NCBI GenBank assembly: GCA_012799165.1 | Contig: JAAZLU010000218.1 | Span: 1 to 6,888 of the forward strand | Length of the DNA stretch: 6,888 bases | Source of the DNA: Clostridiales bacterium | Lineage (GTDB): Bacteria > Bacillota > Clostridia > Peptostreptococcales > Anaerovoracaceae | Reading direction: 5' to 3' | Shown: one piece after another, positions 5,513 through 6,888 of the stretch | How the letters are laid out: each line of letters starts with the position of its first letter | Position numbering within the stretch: position 1 is the first letter of the stretch | The notes under the pieces: model-generated | The model's database searches: none | What the model was told of the DNA's origin: nothing | The model's input: only the letters and a program-made list of their open reading frames with translations | Made by a program: the position numbers and the translations under genes

Positions 5513-6742
5513 TTACTTAGTTTTCGAGTTTATTTCATGAATATATAGAGCTGTCTTTATTCCACATTCGAGCTGGATGTTTACTAAAGTCTTAATTGGG
5601 ATGACCGAATAGTTCAGGTTTTCCTCCAGGAACTCCTCAAGTTCGGAATGCATCCTTTCAGCTTCTTCCTTGCCCCATTCGAGGGCCTCGCGAGCTTCTA
5701 TACTCTGCTCCTTTTCGAGCTCTTCCTCGTGAGCGCGTATCAGCATTCCCAGCGCCAACAGGCGGTAGAATTTTGTGCACCAGAGGCTGTCAAATTCCTG
5801 GGCCTTAGTGGCCTTCACTCTGAATGCCGGATCTTCCTTTGCCATCTTAATCTGAGCATCCATTCCGTCTTCGCAGACATTGTCGCCCAGTATGGCCAGC
5901 ATATAAAGATTATCCTCGGCCATATGAGGCTTTGTCTTTTCAAAAACTCTCATAATCTCGGCATTCGAATTCTTTATCCATTCGAGACCTTCGACCATCG
6001 CATCGCCTCTGAGCTTTTCGGAGGGACTTTGGTCTGCAATCCTCGGATCGTAGAAATATGGAAGCTCGGTCAAAAATGTGAAAGTTCCGTAGCGCTCCTT
6101 CGAGTAGTCGTCGCTGCAGGTGCCGCTCTTGATTACCTTTTCGGGATGCTCTTCGCCGAATTTTTCCAGGTAGTCATATCCCGCAGCTATCCCTTCGGCG
6201 AGCAGCACCGCGGGTGCGAGCACTTTGAGGGCGGGGTCTTCCGGCTCACCTAAGTGAAGCGGTATTCCCATGCGGAATGTCGCGTCGTAGAGGCTCGGAT
6301 ACAGATCCGGATAATCCTCGCTGACATAGAAATATGTGCCCCCGAAGCCCGCATTATGAAGCGCGTAGGTAAATGTAGGCTTTACTTCGTCTATAAGATT
6401 CTGCATAGCCTTGGTTTCGGGCATGGTGTCGTGGAAGTGATAGTTCTTGTAATCGATAGGGAAGGTCCAGTCGACCTGTTTGTAGGATACGGGCCTGTAG
6501 AAATTTCTGGAGTAATTATAGAGGGTGTAGGGCCCCTTTATCCATCCTTCGTTTCTTACATAACCGTCCACATCCCATACTTTTACAATATAAAAGCTGT
6601 AGTCGATCTCTCTGCGCAGTTCTTCGTTTTCCGCCAGAGATCTCGTAAAATGTTCAAGCAGCATGGTGCCTATGGGCTCGTTGGGATGCGGGCAACCGAA
6701 CATTATGCTGTTTTGGCTGCCGGATCCGATTTTAAGACCCAT
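5513..6742 (-). CDS. M14-family zinc carboxypeptidase (N-terminus disrupted or truncated)
   Basis: Predicted metallocarboxypeptidase of the M14 family, cleaving C-terminal residues from peptides or a related amide substrate. From the ATG at 6742 it is 409 residues. The zinc motif HxxE is HPNE (H19, E22) and the third ligand is H129 in ALHNAGFGG. WDVDGYVRNEGW (56-67) corresponds to the family's NPDG region, YSRNFYRP (77-84) lies where the substrate-binding Asn/Arg pair is expected, and E226 in FLTELPYF is a candidate catalytic Glu. A highly charged, probably helical segment follows (about 336-377, rich in Glu and Lys). The chosen ATG is unlikely to be the native start: the residues encoded just upstream continue the family's N-terminal region. 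It does carry GAGGGAAGG six bases upstream, so internal initiation is possible. All metal ligands lie downstream of it. It converges on the lipoprotein gene across the shared terminator. Any promoter or signal peptide lies outside the window. Confidence 0.85.
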   Translation of the reverse strand: MGLKIGSGSQNSIMFGCPHPNEPIGTMLLEHFTRSLAENEELRREIDYSFYIVKVWDVDGYVRNEGWIKGPYTLYNYSRNFYRPVSYKQVDWTFPIDYKNYHFHDTMPETKAMQNLIDEVKPTFTYALHNAGFGGTYFYVSEDYPDLYPSLYDATFRMGIPLHLGEPEDPALKVLAPAVLLAEGIAAGYDYLEKFGEEHPEKVIKSGTCSDDYSKERYGTFTFLTELPYFYDPRIADQSPSEKLRGDAMVEGLEWIKNSNAEIMRVFEKTKPHMAEDNLYMLAILGDNVCEDGMDAQIKMAKEDPAFRVKATKAQEFDSLWCTKFYRLLALGMLIRAHEEELEKEQSIEAREALEWGKEEAERMHSELEEFLEENLNYSVIPIKTLVNIQLECGIKTALYIHEINSKTK

Positions 6743-6888
6743 TATAGGCCTTCCCTCGGTGCTTTTTCCGAGTTCAAATTCTGATACGATATCCGGATAT
6801 TTTGCAGCGAGCTTGGACGAGCTCGCATTGAGCTCGTCCAGGCTGAGAAATTCCGTCTATCCGGGTATCGAATTCAATAGATCCCAAA
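6743..6888 (-). pseudogene. N-terminal extension of the M14 peptidase with an in-frame TAG
   Basis: Read on the minus strand in the same frame as the peptidase, this stretch encodes WDLLNSIPG, a stop (TAG, 6857-6859), then TEFLSLDELNASSS, KLAAKYPDIVSEFELGKSTE and GRPI, running directly into the M at 6742. Segments like FLSLDELNA..LAAKYPD and GKSTEGRPI are the usual start of M14 enzymes, so this is coding sequence and not a leader. Between the TAG and 6742 there is no ATG, GTG or TTG in frame, so a full-length product needs readthrough or a corrected base. A single change of TAG to TAT or TAC (Tyr) would restore one open frame to the window edge. Whether this is a true nonsense mutation or a sequence error near the window end cannot be decided here. 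Confidence 0.7.

Noticed and set aside
5648..6784. Two long plus-strand open frames (5648-6253 and 6254-6784) opposite the M14 peptidase
   Set aside because: They are antisense to a gene with clear catalytic motifs, encode no recognisable domain, and have no ribosome binding site. They are shadows of the peptidase codon pattern.
6857..6859. TAG read as pyrrolysine or global stop reassignment
   Set aside because: holA in the same window ends with TAG exactly at its expected family C-terminus, and only one internal TAG is seen. A point mutation or base error is simpler, though local readthrough is not excluded.

Overview
The window looks like ordinary chromosomal sequence from a member of the Bacillota, most likely Clostridia. 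The evidence is a strong AAGGAGG ribosome binding site, a short Gram-positive-style lipoprotein signal, TTGATT/TATAAT-type promoters, a clostridial-type RlmN, and a ~140-residue P-loop protein of a kind I associate with Clostridia. Base composition is fairly balanced by eye. I cannot place the organism more finely. I see no tRNA, rRNA, CRISPR array, insertion sequence or phage gene.

Layout, left to right. (1) A co-directional plus-strand group holds holA (DNA polymerase III delta subunit, 5' end outside the window), a ten-helix DMT/EamA transporter and rlmN (23S rRNA A2503 / tRNA A37 methyltransferase). The gaps are about 50 bp each and contain no clear terminator. (2) A GC-rich intergenic stretch contains a promoter. 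It precedes a two-gene unit of a small P-loop NTPase-like protein and a CoA-pyrophosphatase-type Nudix hydrolase, which overlap by ATGA. (3) A 142-bp spacer carries a perfect palindrome, a strong sigma-A-like promoter and a 5'-UTR hairpin. It precedes a monocistronic BMP-family substrate-binding lipoprotein (probable nucleoside receptor), closed by a strong GC-rich terminator hairpin. (4) A convergent minus-strand gene encodes an M14-family zinc carboxypeptidase and runs off the right edge.

The most notable irregularity is in the M14 gene. Its homologous reading frame continues upstream of the first available ATG (6742) to the window edge, but is broken by one in-frame TAG at 6857-6859. That codon sits where a Tyr codon would fit (IPG-stop-TEF). 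The gene is therefore nonsense-mutated, carries a base error close to the window end, or depends on internal initiation or readthrough. The window's own use of TAG as the genuine holA stop argues against general TAG reassignment.

Functionally the genes are mixed: replication, ribosome modification, cofactor/nucleotide housekeeping, nucleoside or solute uptake, and peptide turnover. I find no convincing new multi-gene system. The best candidate for undescribed biology is the translationally coupled P-loop/Nudix pair.
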